Shown: positions 19,371 through 28,991, counted from the stretch's first letter. The stretch is DNA of 64,000 nt from Streptomyces sp. NRRL S-37 (GCF_000721605.1 NZ_JOIZ01000026.1:1-64000); one strand, 5' to 3'. Numbers and translations are program-made. The notes: generated from the letters alone by a model not told the origin.

Positions 19371-20124
19371 TGGCGTCGAACCGCTTCATGCGGTCGAGCA
19401 CCGAGTCGGCCGTCGGCCCGTGCATCTCGTCCACGATCCGGCCGTCCGCGAGGAAGACGACGCGGTCCGCGTAGGCGGCGGCGACCGGGTCGTGCGTCAC
19501 CATGACCACCGTCTGCCCCAGCTCGCGCACGGAGTTGCGCAGGAAGCCCAGCACCTCGGCGCCGGAACGGGAGTCGAGGTTTCCGGTGGGCTCGTCACCG
19601 AAGATGATCTCCGGCTTGGACGCCAGCGCCCGCGCCACCGCGACCCGCTGCTGCTGACCGCCGGAGAGCTGCGTGGGCCGGTGACTCAGCCGTTCCGACA
19701 GTCCGACCATCTGGATCACGGTGTCCAGCCACTGCTTGTCCGGCTTGCGGCCCGCGATGTCCATCGGGAGGGTGATGTTCTCCAGCGCGGACAGCGTCGG
19801 CAGCAGGTTGAACGCCTGGAAGATGAAGCCGATCTTGTCCCGGCGCAACTTGGTGAGCTGCTTGTCCTTCAGCGAGCCCAGCTCGGTCTCACCGATCCGC
19901 ACGGAACCGGAGGAGAAGGTGTCGAGGCCGGCCACGCAGTGCATCAGCGTGGACTTGCCGGACCCGGACGGGCCCATGATCGCGGTGAACTCGGCCTGCC
20001 GGAAGGCGACGGAGACCCGGTCCAGGGCGACCACCTGGGTCTCTCCCTGGCCGTAGATCTTCGAAAGCTCCGTGGCGCGTGCGGCCACGGCGGTGGTCCG
20101 GTCGGCGAGGGATGCGGTGGTCAC
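19354..20124 (-). CDS. ABC transporter ATP-binding protein, LolD/MacB type
   Basis: A 256-residue ATPase that powers the FtsX-type permease encoded 90 bases downstream. Walker A GPSGSGKST is near residue 52, the Q-loop lies in FIFQAFNLLP, the signature LSGGQQQR near 153, and Walker B IIFGDEPTGNLDSRSG with the H-loop VTHD near 205. The sequence class (GEPTGNLD, RxDKIGFIFQ) is that of lipoprotein/peptide exporters rather than importers. GTG 20124 is used, with AGGAG about ten bases before it. The last codons are duplicated just after the stop. Confidence 0.93.
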   Translation of the reverse strand: MTTASLADRTTAVAARATELSKIYGQGETQVVALDRVSVAFRQAEFTAIMGPSGSGKSTLMHCVAGLDTFSSGSVRIGETELGSLKDKQLTKLRRDKIGFIFQAFNLLPTLSALENITLPMDIAGRKPDKQWLDTVIQMVGLSERLSHRPTQLSGGQQQRVAVARALASKPEIIFGDEPTGNLDSRSGAEVLGFLRNSVRELGQTVVMVTHDPVAAAYADRVVFLADGRIVDEMHGPTADSVLDRMKRFDAKGRTS

Positions 20125-20458
20125 GGGATGGACGCTCCTGTCGGGACGGTGTGCTCTCGGGGACGTCGTCCATCGTTCCGCCTCCTCACCGCCGTGGAGT
20201 CACCCGCAGCTCCGGTTCCGGGGGGCGACTGGGGAGGGACCGCCGGGCGCGGTGTCATACCTGGGGATGACGGCGGACCCTGAGCCGGGGGCGCGCGGAA
20301 CGGGTGGAGCGCCCCTGTTCGGACGGTGAAATTCCGTCATTTCACGTGCGTGACGGAGTGTCACACGCAAGGCTGTTGGCACGTGCTGACGGCGAGTTCA
20401 CGGTTCTGATGCACCCTCAGGCGCCAATAAAATAAGACAAGATCGGTCCCTCCCGCCG
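20125..20458. other. gap between the ABC operon and bldA
   Basis: No coding potential stands out. A 7-bp perfect inverted repeat TCCGTCA (20333-20339) / TGACGGA (20351-20357) around an 11-base spacer is the only clear signal. It could be an operator for either flanking transcript. A promoter for the ABC genes is expected here but none is convincing. Confidence 0.4.
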
Positions 20459-20486
20459 CTGTCGACGGGAGGGCCACCGATAGGCT
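20459..20486 (+). promoter_or_regulatory. candidate bldA promoter
   Basis: CTGTCG (20459-20464), a 16-base spacer and TAGGCT (20481-20486) would start transcription near 20493, about 22 bases before the tRNA. The -10 is good and the -35 is weak. Confidence 0.45.
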
Positions 20487-20514
20487 CGGAACCGCGAAGC
20501 GGAGCCCATGGCCT

Positions 20515-20601
20515 GCCCGGATGGTGGAATGCAGACACGGCGAGCTTAAACCTCGCTGCCCCTGAGCGGGCGTGCCGGTTCGAGTCCGGCTCCGGGCACC
20601 A
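20515..20601 (+). tRNA. bldA: tRNA-Leu (anticodon UAA), bldA
   Basis: A complete class II tRNA. The acceptor GCCCGGA (20515-20521) pairs with TCCGGGC (20591-20597). The anticodon stem is GCGAG (20540-20544) with CTCGC (20552-20556), around loop CTTAAAC with anticodon TAA at 20547-20549. A variable arm and the T-arm with GTTCGAGTC follow, and CCA is encoded at 20599-20601. It reads the rare UUA codon. In Streptomyces this single gene is bldA, which allows translation of developmental and antibiotic regulators that contain TTA. The sequence is very close to what I recall of S. coelicolor bldA. The flanking order (ABC exporter upstream) also fits from memory. Confidence 0.97.
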
Positions 20602-21041
20602 CCACGTATGCCGTTCCCCCCGCGCCGGCCGCGGACCGGCGCTCCCGGCCTCCGCGCACCACCCGCGCACCACCCGCGCGGCCTCCTCGACGACCGGACG
20701 CCCGCGCGTGAGCGTGGGTGCGCGTCCTCGGGTGCCGCCGGGACCGCCGCGGTGCCGTCGGCCGGGTGCGGCGAGGGGGACCCGGCGGTCCCCAAGGCGC
20801 CGCCGTGCCCGGAGGGGCCTCCACGCGGCCGTCGGGGAGGTGAACGGATGATCTCCGGCCGGTTCCGGGGAGGTACCGGGTCGGTCATGGTCCGGTGCCT
20901 CACCGTGAAGGGAATCACCCGGCCGCGTAGCGTGTTGCGCAGCACAACGAGGGAAAGATCCTTCTTGAGCATTAGGGTCATTCCTTTGCCTACCTATTAC
21001 TCTTGAGCCAAGGCCGCGCTGTGTGGCCATGGAGGAGTGAA
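20602..21041. other. gap between bldA and the Bax-inhibitor-1 gene
   Basis: About 440 bases without a supported gene. It holds a direct repeat of CGCACCACCCG near 20655-20680 and a perfect 7-bp hairpin GGGGACC/GGTCCCC (20776-20793) that could end bldA transcription. An AT-richer stretch (20940-21005) with TTGAGC at 20965-20970 probably contains the promoter of the next gene. Confidence 0.4.
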
Positions 21042-21935
21042 ATGAGGAGCAGTAACCCGGTCTTCTCGCGACGGGGGTTCGGCCGCGACAACGGCTACGC
21101 GGGCTTCAACACCGCGCCGCAGGCCGGGGGCCCCGCTGTCGCCACGCAGGCCAACCCGTACGCGCAGCCGACAGGCAACCCGTACGCCCAGAACCCCTAC
21201 GCGCAGCAGGACCTGCAGTACGGCGCGCCGCCGCAGGCGCCGGCCACCACCGGCCGGATGACCATCGACGACGTCGTCATGCGCACGGCCACCACGCTCG
21301 GCGTGCTCATCGTCACCGCGGCGCTCTCCTGGGCGCTGCTGCCGGTCGACGACGCCAACATCAACCGGTCCTACGGCATCGGCATCGGCGCCGCGCTGAT
21401 CGGCATGGTCCTGGCGCTCGTGCAGTCCTTCAAGCGCAAGCCCACGCCCGCGCTGATCCTGACGTACGCCGCGTTCGAGGGTGTCTTCCTCGGCGTCATC
21501 TCCAACATCGTCGACAACCGCATCGCCGACGGCGCGGCCATGCAGGCCGTGATCGGCACCATGGCGGTCTTCGCCGGTGTGCTGGTGGCCTACAAGGCCG
21601 GCTGGATCCGCGTCAACCGCCGCTTCTACGGCTTCGTGATGGCGGCCGCGCTCGGCTTCATCCTGCTGATGGCCGTGAACCTGCTGTTCGCGGTGTTCGG
21701 CGGCGGTGACGGCCTCGGCTTCCGCAGCGGCGCGCTCGGCGTCGTCTTCGGCGTCATCGGCATCATCCTCGGTGCCTGCTTCCTCGCCCTGGACTTCAAG
21801 CAGGTCGAGGACGGCATCGCCTACGGTGCCCCGCGCGAGGAGGCCTGGCTCGCCGCCTTCGGCCTCACGCTGACGCTGGTGTGGATCTACATGGAGTTCC
21901 TGCGGCTCATCTCGATCCTCAACAGCAGCGACTGA
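21042..21935 (+). CDS. Bax inhibitor-1/YccA family membrane protein
   Basis: A 297-residue protein of the BI-1/TMBIM family, which in other organisms conducts or leaks calcium and modulates stress or proteolysis; the role in Streptomyces is not known to me. A hydrophilic N-terminus with NPYAQ repeats (about 35-65) is followed by seven hydrophobic segments. The family features near the end include FLALDFKQVEDGI and APREEAWLAAFGLTLTLVWIYMEFLRLISIL with conserved acidic residues. ATG 21042 follows GGAGGAG (21031-21037). It stands alone, with a perfect terminator after it. Confidence 0.92.
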   Translation: MRSSNPVFSRRGFGRDNGYAGFNTAPQAGGPAVATQANPYAQPTGNPYAQNPYAQQDLQYGAPPQAPATTGRMTIDDVVMRTATTLGVLIVTAALSWALLPVDDANINRSYGIGIGAALIGMVLALVQSFKRKPTPALILTYAAFEGVFLGVISNIVDNRIADGAAMQAVIGTMAVFAGVLVAYKAGWIRVNRRFYGFVMAAALGFILLMAVNLLFAVFGGGDGLGFRSGALGVVFGVIGIILGACFLALDFKQVEDGIAYGAPREEAWLAAFGLTLTLVWIYMEFLRLISILNSSD

Positions 21936-21961
21936 CCTCCCAGCAGTCCAGCGGTACGGAC

Positions 21962-21989
21962 AAGGGCCCCGGGTTCACCCGGGGCCCTT
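21962..21989 (+). terminator. terminator after the BI-1 gene
   Basis: AAGGGCCCCGGG (21962-21973), loop TTCA, then CCCGGGGCCCTT (21978-21989): a perfect 12-bp stem between convergent genes. Confidence 0.85.
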
Positions 21990-22006
21990 CGTCGTGTCCG
22001 CACGCG

Positions 22007-22237
22007 TCACAGCAGCTTGCGTGCGGCCCTCCTCAGGTCGTACTCGTGGACGATCGCCTTGGCGTGGCCGTACGCCAGGTCGTACTCGTGCCGGAGCCAG
22101 CTGACCTTCTCCTCGAAGCGGAAGAGCGCCGGGCCTTCTTCGACGGTGCGCAGCCAGTCGGAGATCTCACGGCCGGTGCAGTGGGGGATGCGGGCGAGCA
22201 TGTTGCGGTGGGTCTCCTCGGAGAGGACGTGGGACAT
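22007..22237 (-). CDS. small DUF4287-like protein
   Basis: A 76-residue protein opening MSHVLSEETHRNMLARIPH and continuing with CTGREISDWLRTVEEGP and LRHEYDLAYGHAKAIVHEYDL, the pattern of the DUF4287 family (small alpha-helical proteins of unknown function). ATG 22237 is used, with only a weak purine stretch upstream. It converges on the BI-1 gene across a strong terminator. No partner or pathway is suggested by context. Confidence 0.8.
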   Translation of the reverse strand: MSHVLSEETHRNMLARIPHCTGREISDWLRTVEEGPALFRFEEKVSWLRHEYDLAYGHAKAIVHEYDLRRAARKLL

Positions 22238-22302
22238 CGGCGCCTCCGGACGTATGGGATGTAAGCCGGTCCTTCAGGTCACCGTGCCCGAGCGTCGGCC
22301 CG

Positions 22303-22333
22303 TTGGCAACAGTCCCGCCGCGCCGCGTACGCT
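22303..22333 (+). promoter_or_regulatory. promoter of a probably leaderless small gene
   Basis: TTGGCA (22303-22308), a 19-base spacer and TACGCT (22328-22333), with exactly six bases to GTG 22340. Confidence 0.55.
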
Positions 22334-22339
22334 CGCCGC

Positions 22340-22651
22340 GTGGTTGATACGACGCCCTTCACCCGTGCCGTGGATCATTTCGCCGACCGTCTGCGGGCCG
22401 CGCCGCAGAGCAGGCTGCAGCGGGGCGGTGCGGCCGAGGCGCTCGCCCTGGCCAGGGAGTTGGCGCGGCGCACCCAGCTCGTCGAGGAACCGGGCACCGA
22501 GCCCCGCGAGATGCCCGACGCGGGCATGTTCGCCGCCGCCGACCAGATCACCGTCGCCGGCCACGACCTGGCGCTCGTACTGAGGAACGAGGACGAGGTC
22601 GGGGAGGCCGTACGGCTGGTGGAGGAGGCGCGCGAGCGCGCCGGGGTGTAG
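22340..22651 (+). CDS. conserved hypothetical protein, 103 aa
   Basis: A small protein predicted to be mostly alpha-helical (MVDTTPFTRAVDHFADRLRA, then LALARELARRTQLVE and VGEAVRLVEEARER). It has no signal peptide, membrane segment or Cys cluster and I recognise no named family. GTG 22340 lies six bases after a -10 box and has no Shine-Dalgarno, so it should be read from a leaderless mRNA. Codon bias is typical of the window, supporting a real gene. It converges on the next, minus-strand gene. Confidence 0.65.
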   Translation: MVDTTPFTRAVDHFADRLRAAPQSRLQRGGAAEALALARELARRTQLVEEPGTEPREMPDAGMFAAADQITVAGHDLALVLRNEDEVGEAVRLVEEARERAGV

Positions 22652-22685
22652 GCGGCCCGGAAGCCGGCCGGGAGCCGGCTCGGGG

Positions 22686-23465
22686 CTAGAGGGACGCGAT
22701 GACGCGGTCCGCCAGGATGTAGACGCTCTCCTCGCCGCAGGAGAACGTCAGCGTGTACGCCCCCGAGACGCCGGAACCGCCCAGCAGGAACGGGGTCTCG
22801 CCCGCGCCGAGGGCCGCCGCCAGCCGCTCGGCGGTCTCGCGGTGGCCCGGCGTCATGCACAGCGTCGTCCCGTCGGCGAAGACGTAGACGTCGAGGGTGC
22901 CCAGCGGGCCCGGACGGACGTCGGTCAGCTCGGTCCGGGCGGCGGCCAGCTCCTCCAGGACGGCCACCGTGCGCTCGTGGTCGTTCACGACCGGCGAGGG
23001 GTTCGGTACGAAGTCCGGGTGCGAGGGGTGACGGCGGCGGGCCGCGGCCAGCTCCGGGGAGTCCCCGGCGTGCTCCTCGACGTCCGCGCCCGGCTCGCCC
23101 ACCGGCTCCAGACCCACGAAATCGGCCTGCCGGGGCAGGAACAGCTCGCTGTCCGCCAGACCCAGCAGGGACGGCGCGTCGGAGGCGTCACGCGCCTCCT
23201 GGGCGGCCCAGAAGGCCCGCGCCTCGGCGAGCTCGCGCTCCCGCTCCTCGGCGAGCGCCTCCGCCACGGCGGTGCGTATCTCGTCGGTGCCGGCCGTGCG
23301 GGCGGGGGGAACGTGCGCGCGCGCGGACGCGGCGCCGTTCTCGGCCAGCGCGGTGTGCAGGGCCGCGACCTGTCGGCGCAGCACCATGATGCTGCGCAGG
23401 ACGGCGACGCCCACGGCGCCGGTGGCGGCCGTGGTGATCAGCAGGGCGATCGGCATGGCGCTCAC
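22686..23465 (-). CDS. membrane-anchored hypothetical protein with coiled-coil segment
   Basis: A 259-residue protein with one N-terminal hydrophobic helix (about 4-27) followed by a likely coiled coil (EIRTAVAEALAEERERELAEARAFW, about 60-90). An acidic, disordered middle leads to a compact C-terminal domain (about 165-259; VYVFADGTTLCMTPGH, YTLTFSCGEESVYILADRVIASL). There is no recognised catalytic motif. The start is GTG 23465 with GGGAG seven bases upstream; ATG 23456 is an internal alternative. It looks like a Streptomyces-type conserved protein of unknown role. Confidence 0.7.
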   Translation of the reverse strand: MSAMPIALLITTAATGAVGVAVLRSIMVLRRQVAALHTALAENGAASARAHVPPARTAGTDEIRTAVAEALAEERERELAEARAFWAAQEARDASDAPSLLGLADSELFLPRQADFVGLEPVGEPGADVEEHAGDSPELAAARRRHPSHPDFVPNPSPVVNDHERTVAVLEELAAARTELTDVRPGPLGTLDVYVFADGTTLCMTPGHRETAERLAAALGAGETPFLLGGSGVSGAYTLTFSCGEESVYILADRVIASL

Positions 23466-23764
23466 TGACGTACTCCCGGTTCAAAGTCGACCCCCGACTT
23501 CCTACATCAGCTTGAAGGGTGGACTAACCATCTGTCAGTGCGTAACGTCACGAAACGGACAGGTCTTTGGGGGTGCACCCGAGAAGGGGTCGGCTCTGAC
23601 CTGCGTGAATCCCCGCAGCGAGGGAGATAGGTCACATCCTGGGGGAGATTGGATCACGAACAGGCCCGGGCCTCGGAGGTTCCCGAGGTCCGGGCCATGG
23701 TTTCACCGGACGTGCCGGTACGGCTACCGTGCGCCCGCGGTACGGGGGTTCGGCGGTACGGAGT
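23466..23764. other. intergenic region with a thiolase terminator
   Basis: GGCCCGGGCCTCGG (23663-23676) pairs with CCGAGGTCCGGGCC (23683-23696), with one wobble, and should end the thiolase transcript. The remaining ~200 bases form a long leader or promoter region for the gene starting at 23465. I see no known riboswitch in it. Confidence 0.55.
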
Positions 23765-24985
23765 TCAGCTGAGGCGCTCGATGACCATCGCCATGCCCTG
23801 GCCGCCGCCGACGCACATCGTCTCCAGACCGAACTGCTTGTCGTGGAACTGGAGGGAGTTGATCAGCGTGCCGGTGATGCGGGCGCCGGTCATGCCGAAG
23901 GGGTGGCCGACGGCGATGGCGCCGCCGTTGACGTTCAGCTTCTCCAGCGGGATGCCGAGGTCGCGGTAGGAGGGGATCACCTGGGCGGCGAACGCCTCGT
24001 TGATCTCGACCAGGTCGATGTCGTCGATCGTCAGGCCGGCGCGGCCCAGCGCCTGCTTGCTCGCCTCGACCGGGCCGAGGCCCATGATCTCGGGGGAGAG
24101 GCCGGAGACGCCGGTGGAGACGATCCGGGCGAGCGGGGTGAGGCCGAGCTCGCGGGCCTTGGTGTCGCTCATGATGACGAGCGCGGCGGCGCCGTCGTTG
24201 AGCGGGCAGCAGTTGCCGGCGGTGACCAGGCCGTCCGGGCGGAAGACCGGCTTGAGGCCGGCCACGCCCTCCATGGTGACGCCGGCGCGGGGGCCGTCGT
24301 CCTTGCTCACGACCGTGCCGTCGGGGAGCGTCACCGGGGTGATCTCGCGCTCCCAGAAGCCGTTCTTGATGGCCTCCTCGGCGAGGTTCTGCGAGCGGAC
24401 GCCGAACTCGTCCATGTCCTGGCGGGTGACGCCCTTGAGGCGGGCCAGGTTCTCGGCGGTCTGGCCCATCGCGATGTACGGGTCGGGGACCAGGCCGTCC
24501 TCGCGCGGGTCGTGCCAGGTCGCCCCCTCCGACTCGGCGACGGCGGCGGTACGGGCCTCGGCCTCGGCGAACAGCGGGTTGCGGGTGTCCGGGAGGCTGT
24601 CGGAGTTGCCCTTGGTGAAGCGGGAGACGGTCTCGACGCCGGCCGAGATGAAGACGTCGCCCTCGCCGGCCTTGATGGCGTGCAGGGCCATGCGGGAGGT
24701 CTGCAGCGAGGAGGAGCAGTAGCGGGTGACGGTGCAGCCGGGGAGGTGGTCCATGCCCATCTGCACGGCGACCACACGGCCGAGGTTGTTGCCCTGCTCG
24801 CCGCCGGGGAGGCCGCAGCCGAGCATCAGGTCGTCGATGTCCCTCGGGTCCAGCTCGGGGACCTTGGCGAGGGCGGCCTGGATGATCGTGGCGGTCAGGT
24901 CGTCCGGGCGCAGGTCCTTCAAGGAGCCCTTGAAGGCGCGGCCGATGGGGGAGCGGGCGGCAGAGACGATCACGGCTTCGGGCAT
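23765..24985 (-). CDS. acetyl-CoA C-acyltransferase (thiolase)
   Basis: A 406-residue degradative-type thiolase that condenses or cleaves 3-ketoacyl-CoA in fatty-acid or related catabolism. The nucleophilic Cys is in [14 protein letters not shown] (about residue 91), the catalytic His in [19 protein letters not shown] (about 355) and the second Cys in [17 protein letters not shown] (about 386). ATG 24985 is preferred over GTG 24988 because GGAG lies five bases before it. The gene stands alone. A possible LacI- or TetR-type operator (AAGCGCTT) lies about 130 bases upstream. Confidence 0.94.
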   Translation of the reverse strand: MPEAVIVSAARSPIGRAFKGSLKDLRPDDLTATIIQAALAKVPELDPRDIDDLMLGCGLPGGEQGNNLGRVVAVQMGMDHLPGCTVTRYCSSSLQTSRMALHAIKAGEGDVFISAGVETVSRFTKGNSDSLPDTRNPLFAEAEARTAAVAESEGATWHDPREDGLVPDPYIAMGQTAENLARLKGVTRQDMDEFGVRSQNLAEEAIKNGFWEREITPVTLPDGTVVSKDDGPRAGVTMEGVAGLKPVFRPDGLVTAGNCCPLNDGAAALVIMSDTKARELGLTPLARIVSTGVSGLSPEIMGLGPVEASKQALGRAGLTIDDIDLVEINEAFAAQVIPSYRDLGIPLEKLNVNGGAIAVGHPFGMTGARITGTLINSLQFHDKQFGLETMCVGGGQGMAMVIERLS

Positions 24986-25109
24986 CACGGCTCCAGAGGT
25001 GAGGGCGGCGGGAGGGCATACCGGTTGGTTGGTGCGGGACCTCCTGGGAAGTTACCCGGACGTATGGGCGGGGTCACGACTGACGCGATGTGACATGGAC
25101 CGCAACTGT

Positions 25110-25120
25110 CTAAGCGCTTG
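25110..25120. promoter_or_regulatory. AAGCGCTT palindrome upstream of the thiolase gene
   Basis: The perfect 8-bp palindrome AAGCGCTT (25112-25119) has CAAG on the minus-strand side, giving AGCAAGCGCTTAGA. This recalls LacI-family boxes and, at 8 of 10 positions, the KstR2-type A.CAAG..CTTG.T motif. Which regulator uses it is open. Confidence 0.35.
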
Positions 25121-25169
25121 CTTTTCCGTTGTGTCTTCTCGGGGCGCTGCGCTCGTGCCCACTCCGCCG

Positions 25170-25283
25170 CCCCGCTCTCCGTGACCAGCCGCCCCCGTTC
25201 TCCGCGGCCCCGCTCTCCGTGACCAGCCGCCCCCGTTCTCCGCGGCCCCGTTCTCCGCGGCCAGCCGCCCCCGTTCTCCGCGG
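25170..25283. repeat. three tandem 38-bp repeats
   Basis: The units at 25170-25207 and 25208-25245 are identical. The unit at 25246-25283 differs at a few positions. Degenerate pieces (CTCTCCGCGGGTAGTCGCCC-type) continue to about 25350. There are no unique spacers, so this is a minisatellite and not CRISPR. Confidence 0.85.
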
Positions 25284-25339
25284 GTAGTCGCCCTTGCTCT
25301 CCGCGCCCCCGCTCTCCGCGGGTAGTCGCCCCGCTCTCC

Positions 25340-25524
25340 GCGGGCAGTCGTGCCGCAGGGCGGCACGGGTGGGCGCGACGGCACCCCGTTGGCGCCGGGC
25401 TGCGCGGCTCCCCCCGTCCCGCACCGACACCGTGACTGGTGCGGGCCGGGGGTGGGGTCGCTCGCCGGTGCTTGCCGGGTGCCGCTGCGCCCACCCGTGC
25501 CGCCCCAGCGGCACGACTGCCCGC
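25340..25524. repeat. ~185-bp long palindrome between thiolase and SGNH genes
   Basis: The arm 25340-25387 is the near-perfect inverted complement of 25477-25524 (48 bp, a few mismatches). The 89-base centre is itself largely self-complementary, closing with CCCGCACC/GGTGCGGG. Each arm also holds a smaller hairpin (GTGCCGC...GCGGCAC). The element could end transcription of the minus-strand SGNH gene. It may belong to a dispersed Streptomyces repeat family (impression from memory). Confidence 0.85.
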
Positions 25525-25554
25525 AGCTATGGCGGCTGCCCGCAGCTATGGCGG
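25517..25554. repeat. two tandem 19-bp repeats
   Basis: CTGCCCGCAGCTATGGCGG occurs at 25517-25535 and 25536-25554, with degenerate copies to about 25595. They start inside the right arm of the palindrome. Confidence 0.75.
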
Positions 25555-25605
25555 CTGCCCGCGGCTGCGGGGGCTGTGGCGGCTGCCTGCCGCAGGAGCC
25601 CGGTG

Positions 25606-26631
25606 TCACGACGACTGGGTCGAAGGCTCCGGCTCCGCCTCCGTGACCCTGCGGCGCCGACGGCGCTTCAAGAGGGCCCACGGCCCCCGCACACCCGCCG
25701 GCATCGCCGCGGTGACCTCCGTGCCCGCCTCCGACGCCGCCTCCGCCGCCGCCCGCGCCACCGGCAGGAACCCCTCGCGGCGCGCGGCGTCCGGCCGCTC
25801 CTCCTCCGCCGGCCACAGCCCCAGCGCCGCGCACACCGTCGGCAGCACCGCCATCGCGGCCGTGGCGTACCCCTCCGCCGAGGGGTGATAGCTGTCCGGC
25901 CCGAACAGCTCCCGCGGGTTCGCCGCGAACTCCGGCCCCAGCAGGTCCCCCAGCGACACCGTCCGCCCGCCCTGCTCGACCGCCCCGATCGTCTGCGCCG
26001 CCGCCAGCTGCCGCGAGGCCCGCCGGGCCAGCCAGCGCAGCGGCTGCCGCACCGGCTCGACCGAGCCGAGGTCGGGGCAGGTGCCGACGACCACCTCCGC
26101 ACCGGCCGTCCGCAGCCGCCGTACCGCCGAGGACAGATGGCGTACGGAACGGGTGGGCGGCATCCGATGGGTGACGTCGTTGGCGCCGACCATGATCACG
26201 CAGATGTCCGGCACCCGGGAAGGGTCCGCCAGCGCCCGCGTCACCTGCCGGTCCAGATCGTCGGAACAGGCCCCGGGCACCGCGACCGTGCTCAGCCCCA
26301 CCGGGCGTTCCGCGATCGCCGCGACCCCCGACGCCAGCAGCGCGCCCGGTGTCTGCCCGGCCCGGTGCACGCCCTGCCCGGCCGCCGTGGAGTCACCCAG
26401 CATCGTCAGCCGCAGCGCCGGTTCCCCCGGCACCGTGTACGCCGCGCCGTACAGCCCGTCCGCGTTCGGCACGTGAGGAGTCGTCCCGTTGCCCACCCGG
26501 CGCCGCGCCAGCTGGGCCTCGGCCACCAGGAGTCCCACGGCGGCCGCCCCGGCCAGTCCGATGCCCCCGCCGCCGTACGCCGCGCCGGCCGCGATCCGCC
26601 GGGCCACCCTCGCCCTCGACAAGCCCGTCAT
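25606..26631 (-). CDS. membrane-anchored SGNH/GDSL hydrolase
   Basis: A 341-residue esterase or lipase-like protein. One N-terminal hydrophobic helix (about 12-38) should anchor it with the catalytic domain outside. Block I MLGDSTAAGQGV carries the nucleophilic Ser (about residue 81), block III is VGANDVTH (about 148) and block V DSYHPSAEGY holds the catalytic Asp and His (about 250). The C-terminus is Arg-rich. It is divergent from the cystathionine beta-synthase gene and ends in a repeat-filled gap. The substrate is unknown. ATG 26631 has GGAGG about 11 bases upstream. Confidence 0.88.
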   Translation of the reverse strand: MTGLSRARVARRIAAGAAYGGGGIGLAGAAAVGLLVAEAQLARRRVGNGTTPHVPNADGLYGAAYTVPGEPALRLTMLGDSTAAGQGVHRAGQTPGALLASGVAAIAERPVGLSTVAVPGACSDDLDRQVTRALADPSRVPDICVIMVGANDVTHRMPPTRSVRHLSSAVRRLRTAGAEVVVGTCPDLGSVEPVRQPLRWLARRASRQLAAAQTIGAVEQGGRTVSLGDLLGPEFAANPRELFGPDSYHPSAEGYATAAMAVLPTVCAALGLWPAEEERPDAARREGFLPVARAAAEAASEAGTEVTAAMPAGVRGPWALLKRRRRRRVTEAEPEPSTQSS

Positions 26632-26795
26632 CCCTCGCCGCCACCTCCTCGAACCCCGTACACCCAGTGCTTGCCCCGTACGGACCGTGCTCCAATCCCC
26701 ACAGCGAGTGAACGACCCGGCCGGGTTCGGGCCGGTGAGGGCCTAGGCTGACAGCACCACTACGACCACCCCTTTTGCAGCATCCGGAGACAACG

Positions 26796-28184
<1,389 letters not shown>

Positions 28185-28523
28185 CGGGGCGTCGGACGGA
28201 ACCGCCGGTGAACCCGCGGTGAACGGCCGGGTGCCGGCGCGTTCGTGATCTTCGTGGACTTCGCGGAAGTGGTACGAGCGTGTCACGTCCGCGCAGCACT
28301 CGCTTAACACGGGTCCGGCAGATTGGTGGGTGTCGGCGGAACGGGAGCGGCTCCCCGTTCCGGCCGGCGGCGAACGGCGTCGAAGGACCTCCGGAGCGGC
28401 TCCCGGACCTCCACGGACGCCTCGGACGCGCAGCCTGCCTCAACGGGTGCGCGTCCCCCGCGGGGACCGCCGTCGTCCCGCCCCCCCGGCGACGGGGGTG
28501 CGGCGGTCCCCGCGCAGACGGTC
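28185..28523. terminator. convergent intergenic region with a terminator hairpin at 28462-28511
   Basis: GGGGACCGCCG (28462-28472) pairs perfectly with CGGCGGTCCCC (28501-28511), with a C/G-rich inner stem, next to a small GTCCCC/GGGGAC hairpin (28453-28467). It separates the convergent cystathionine beta-synthase gene and the minus-strand gene ending at 28524. The rest (28185-28450) shows no supported gene. Confidence 0.65.
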
Positions 28524-28955
28524 TCAGTCCTCCCAGTCGTCGTCGCGGGAGGCCTTGCGGCGGCCGAACAGGCCCGGATTGGTCCGGGCGGCCTGGACGA
28601 CGTTGACGCCGACGATGCCCAGCCAGGCGGCCAGCATTCCGGGCAGGTCGGCCACGCCCCCGCCGATGGCGGACAGCGGCACCGCCAGGACCAGCGAGAC
28701 GATGCCGAAGCCGAAGCGCTCGCCCCAGGAGTCCGTGGCCCGCGGCGACCGCGAGTCCCGGGCCGCCGTCATCCGCTGCTCGGCGAACTGCCGGCGCACC
28801 CGGCGCTCCACCACGCCGTCGATGCGCTGATCGACCTTCTCCAGGAACGAGTCGACCAGCGCGGACTCGTACTCCTCGCCCAGCTCCCTGCGGGCCTGCA
28901 GGGAGGCGTCGAGTTCCTTCTTCAGCTCGGTGTCCCGCGCGTCCATTCCCGTCAT
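28524..28955 (-). CDS. small membrane protein of unknown function
   Basis: A 143-residue protein with a charged helical N-terminal half (ELKKELDASLQARRELGEEY and VDQRIDGVVERRVRRQFAEQ, about 8-65). One or two hydrophobic segments follow (FGFGIVSLVLAVPLSAIGG and MLAAWLGIVGVNVVQAA, about 85-130), and the end is an acidic tail. ATG 28955 is chosen because the -10 box TACCGT ends seven bases before it, as for leaderless mRNAs; ATG 28946 is the alternative. No family is recognised. It may be a conserved Streptomyces envelope protein (inference). Confidence 0.75.
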   Translation of the reverse strand: MTGMDARDTELKKELDASLQARRELGEEYESALVDSFLEKVDQRIDGVVERRVRRQFAEQRMTAARDSRSPRATDSWGERFGFGIVSLVLAVPLSAIGGGVADLPGMLAAWLGIVGVNVVQAARTNPGLFGRRKASRDDDWED

Positions 28956-28962
28956 GCGGTCC

Positions 28963-28991
28963 ACGGTAGGCAGGCGGGAGACCGATGACAC
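28963..28991 (-). promoter_or_regulatory. promoter of a probably leaderless gene
   Basis: On the minus strand, GTGTCA (28991-28986), a 17-base spacer and TACCGT (28968-28963), then seven bases to ATG 28955. Confidence 0.5.

Noticed and set aside
16732..20124. Antibiotic-resistance or lantibiotic-immunity exporter assignment
   Set aside because: The FtsX/MacB family is clear, but no sensor, precursor peptide or resistance neighbour supports a specific substrate.
23466..23764. Riboswitch in the long leader of the gene starting at 23465
   Set aside because: The region is structured and GC-rich, but I could match no known aptamer. Only a terminator for the thiolase gene is supported.
25170..25283. 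CRISPR-like array of 38-bp repeats
   Set aside because: The copies abut each other with no unique spacers and no cas genes are nearby.
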